A stretch of DNA of 7,980 bases from Pseudomonadota bacterium (GTDB lineage Bacteria > Pseudomonadota > Gammaproteobacteria > Steroidobacterales > Steroidobacteraceae): positions 1-7,980 of the forward strand of contig JAKAZP010000106.1 in the NCBI GenBank assembly GCA_021815905.1, written 5' to 3'. Numbering within the stretch: the stretch's first letter is position 1; each line of letters starts with the position of its first letter. Positions 6,956 to 7,980 of this stretch are shown in pieces. Under the pieces are notes generated by a model. It had not been told where the DNA came from. It worked only from the letters and a program-made list of their open reading frames with translations, and ran no database searches. Position numbers and translations under genes: made by a program.

Positions 6956-7980
6956 TCAATAACGGAAGCTGAAGTTGGCGAGCTGGAAGGCGAAGATTGC
7001 CCAGATCGCGTACAGCGCCGCGAGCCCGAGCAACGCCTCCCCCGTGCGGACCAGCCATCCACCCGGTCCGCGCAGCACCCGCCGGCCGGCTTCCGCGAAC
7101 ACCGCGAGCGCCCCGAGCACCGCCAGCGCGCCGAGGAGATAGGCGAGGACCAGCACCCCGGTGATGCCGTTGGCGCCATTCAGCAGAGCGTCGAATGCCC
7201 CCAGCCAGGCCGAGAGCGCCGCGAGCATCACGATCGCGCCCAGCCGGGAGGCGAGGCGAAGCCGCTTCTCGAGCGCGGTGACGAGCAGCGGCCGCTGGAA
7301 TCGGCGCCGCACGATCCATCCTCCCAGCCAGATGGCGAGAGTCAGGACGAGCGCCGCGATGACGGCGGACCCCATCCAGATGACATCGCCCTTCTGCCGC
7401 AGCCCATGGACTTTCTGAAAGACCATGACGGGCAGGAAGTCGTCGGAGATCCAATAGCGGATGCGTCCCCGGGTACCGGTCACGAATTTGAGGTGCGACT
7501 GGCCGCCGACCTCGCGGTACGTGAGCGGGCCGACTTCCCGCCAGCGCTTCGGCACCCCGGCGAGGTTCTTGAGCATCGCCACCTGGATCTCACCGTTCGG
7601 CAGCGAGCTCACGCTCGACTGACTCAGCACGTTCAGCAGCCCGAGAGCGCTGTCGATGCGGCGCGATGTGAGGTACCAGCCCGCGACCCGTGCCGCATCC
7701 GCCCGCGGATGAGCGAGGGTCGGCTCGATGGGCGGCGTGTAGGGAAAATAGCGGTCGAGAAACGCACGGAATATCGCGACGCGCACCTGTTCGGCCGCCC
7801 CGCCCGTGCCGAGACTGTTGAGCGAGATGAAGAAGCCGACGTCCTTGTCGAGCAGCAGATGCAGATCGCTGTGGAAGTAATTGGTGTCGCCCGCGTGGCC
7901 GATGATGCGCAGGCCATTGCGGTTCTCCTGGTAGAAGCCGAGATCGAACCCGTTCATCCCAGGGGCCATGCGCGACTGCG
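6956..7980 (-). CDS. Membrane-anchored S12-family serine hydrolase, C-terminal part (5' end outside window), paralogue 1
   Basis: The frame enters from the right edge (QSRMAPGMNGFDLGFYQENR) and ends with TGA at 6956. What is visible is the end of the S12 domain with the third catalytic motif HAG (codons at about 7897-7889, in IIGHAGDTNYFHSD). The conserved linker domain follows (REVGPLTYREVGGQSHLKFV, GRIRYWISDD), then four hydrophobic helices at about codons 196-218, 240-262, 268-292 and 310-332 counted from the internal ATG at 7969. That ATG is not the start: it aligns with Met356 of the paralogue at 486-2570 and the frame is open upstream of it. Nearly half the family's length, including signal peptide, SxxK and YSN, must lie beyond 7980. 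It is the closest relative of the 486-2570 protein, sharing QSRMAPGMNGFDLGFYQENRNGL and the LANFSFRY-type end. It is the first gene seen of the co-directional cluster; the promoter is not in the window. Confidence 0.92.
   Translation of the reverse strand, partial: QSRMAPGMNGFDLGFYQENRNGLRIIGHAGDTNYFHSDLHLLLDKDVGFFISLNSLGTGGAAEQVRVAIFRAFLDRYFPYTPPIEPTLAHPRADAARVAGWYLTSRRIDSALGLLNVLSQSSVSSLPNGEIQVAMLKNLAGVPKRWREVGPLTYREVGGQSHLKFVTGTRGRIRYWISDDFLPVMVFQKVHGLRQKGDVIWMGSAVIAALVLTLAIWLGGWIVRRRFQRPLLVTALEKRLRLASRLGAIVMLAALSAWLGAFDALLNGANGITGVLVLAYLLGALAVLGALAVFAEAGRRVLRGPGGWLVRTGEALLGLAALYAIWAIFAFQLANFSFRY
7739..7765 (-). repeat. 27-bp direct repeat shared by paralogue coding regions (copy 2)
   Basis: This is identical base for base to 1275-1301 and encodes the same AFLDRYFPY segment in the partial hydrolase at the right edge. 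Both copies use TAT and TTT codons, unusual against the GC-rich third positions around them, which makes identity by shared recent descent or gene conversion more likely than codon preference alone. Confidence 0.85.

Noticed and set aside
4975..6972. Long plus-strand open frame of about 665 codons
   Set aside because: It is fully antisense to the middle hydrolase with its intact SVSK/YSN/HAG motifs; the translation is Arg/His/Glu-rich and lacks any motif. The same holds for the plus-strand frames at 792-1520 and 1521-2531.
6946..7179. N-terminal extension of the middle hydrolase by 78 codons
   Set aside because: The extension overlaps the end of the upstream hydrolase, is Ser/Arg/Cys-rich like a shadow frame, and would bury the signal peptide that starts at the ATG at 6945.
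1..7980. Part of a colibactin- or NRPS-type biosynthetic cluster, because of ClbP-like enzymes
   Set aside because: No synthetase, carrier protein, tailoring enzyme or exporter is present in the window; a receptor with several hydrolases points to uptake and processing rather than synthesis, though the flanks are unseen.

Overview
The window is GC-rich, gene-dense bacterial DNA in which every gene I can support lies on the minus strand. The TonB-dependent outer-membrane receptor and Sec signal peptides point to a Gram-negative bacterium. The high GC content and the pairing of receptors with serine hydrolases suggest a proteobacterium, such as a receptor-rich gammaproteobacterium or a sphingomonad relative, but the sequence does not settle the genus.

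In transcription order (right to left) the layout is as follows. (1) 7980-6956: the C-terminal part of a membrane-anchored serine hydrolase of the S12/class C beta-lactamase fold, whose 5' end is outside the window. (2) 6945-4942: a complete paralogue, 667 aa. (3) 4876-2582: a TonB-dependent receptor, about 764 aa. (4) 2570-486: a third paralogue of the same hydrolase, 694 aa. (5) 486-1: the N-terminal 162 codons of a fourth S12-type serine hydrolase, from a different and shorter-spaced subfamily, running out of the window. The gaps are 10, 65 and 11 nt, then a 1-nt stop/start overlap, so this looks like one operon. The only notable non-coding stretch is the 65-nt leader of the receptor gene, which holds a perfect 7-bp hairpin abutting a strong Shine-Dalgarno sequence. 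No gene-free stretch exceeds 300 bases. I found no RNA gene, mobile element, CRISPR array or attachment site.

The three long hydrolases share one plan: signal peptide, periplasmic S12 catalytic domain (SxxK, YSN, H-G/A-G), a conserved beta-rich linker domain of about 110 residues, and four C-terminal membrane helices. That plan resembles ClbP-type prodrug-activating peptidases and D-aminopeptidases rather than soluble AmpC beta-lactamases. My inference is an uptake-and-processing system. The receptor would bring a scarce substrate, perhaps a modified or D-residue-containing peptide, ester or amide, across the outer membrane, and a set of diversified membrane-tethered hydrolases would process it in the periplasm. 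The substrate cannot be read from the sequence.
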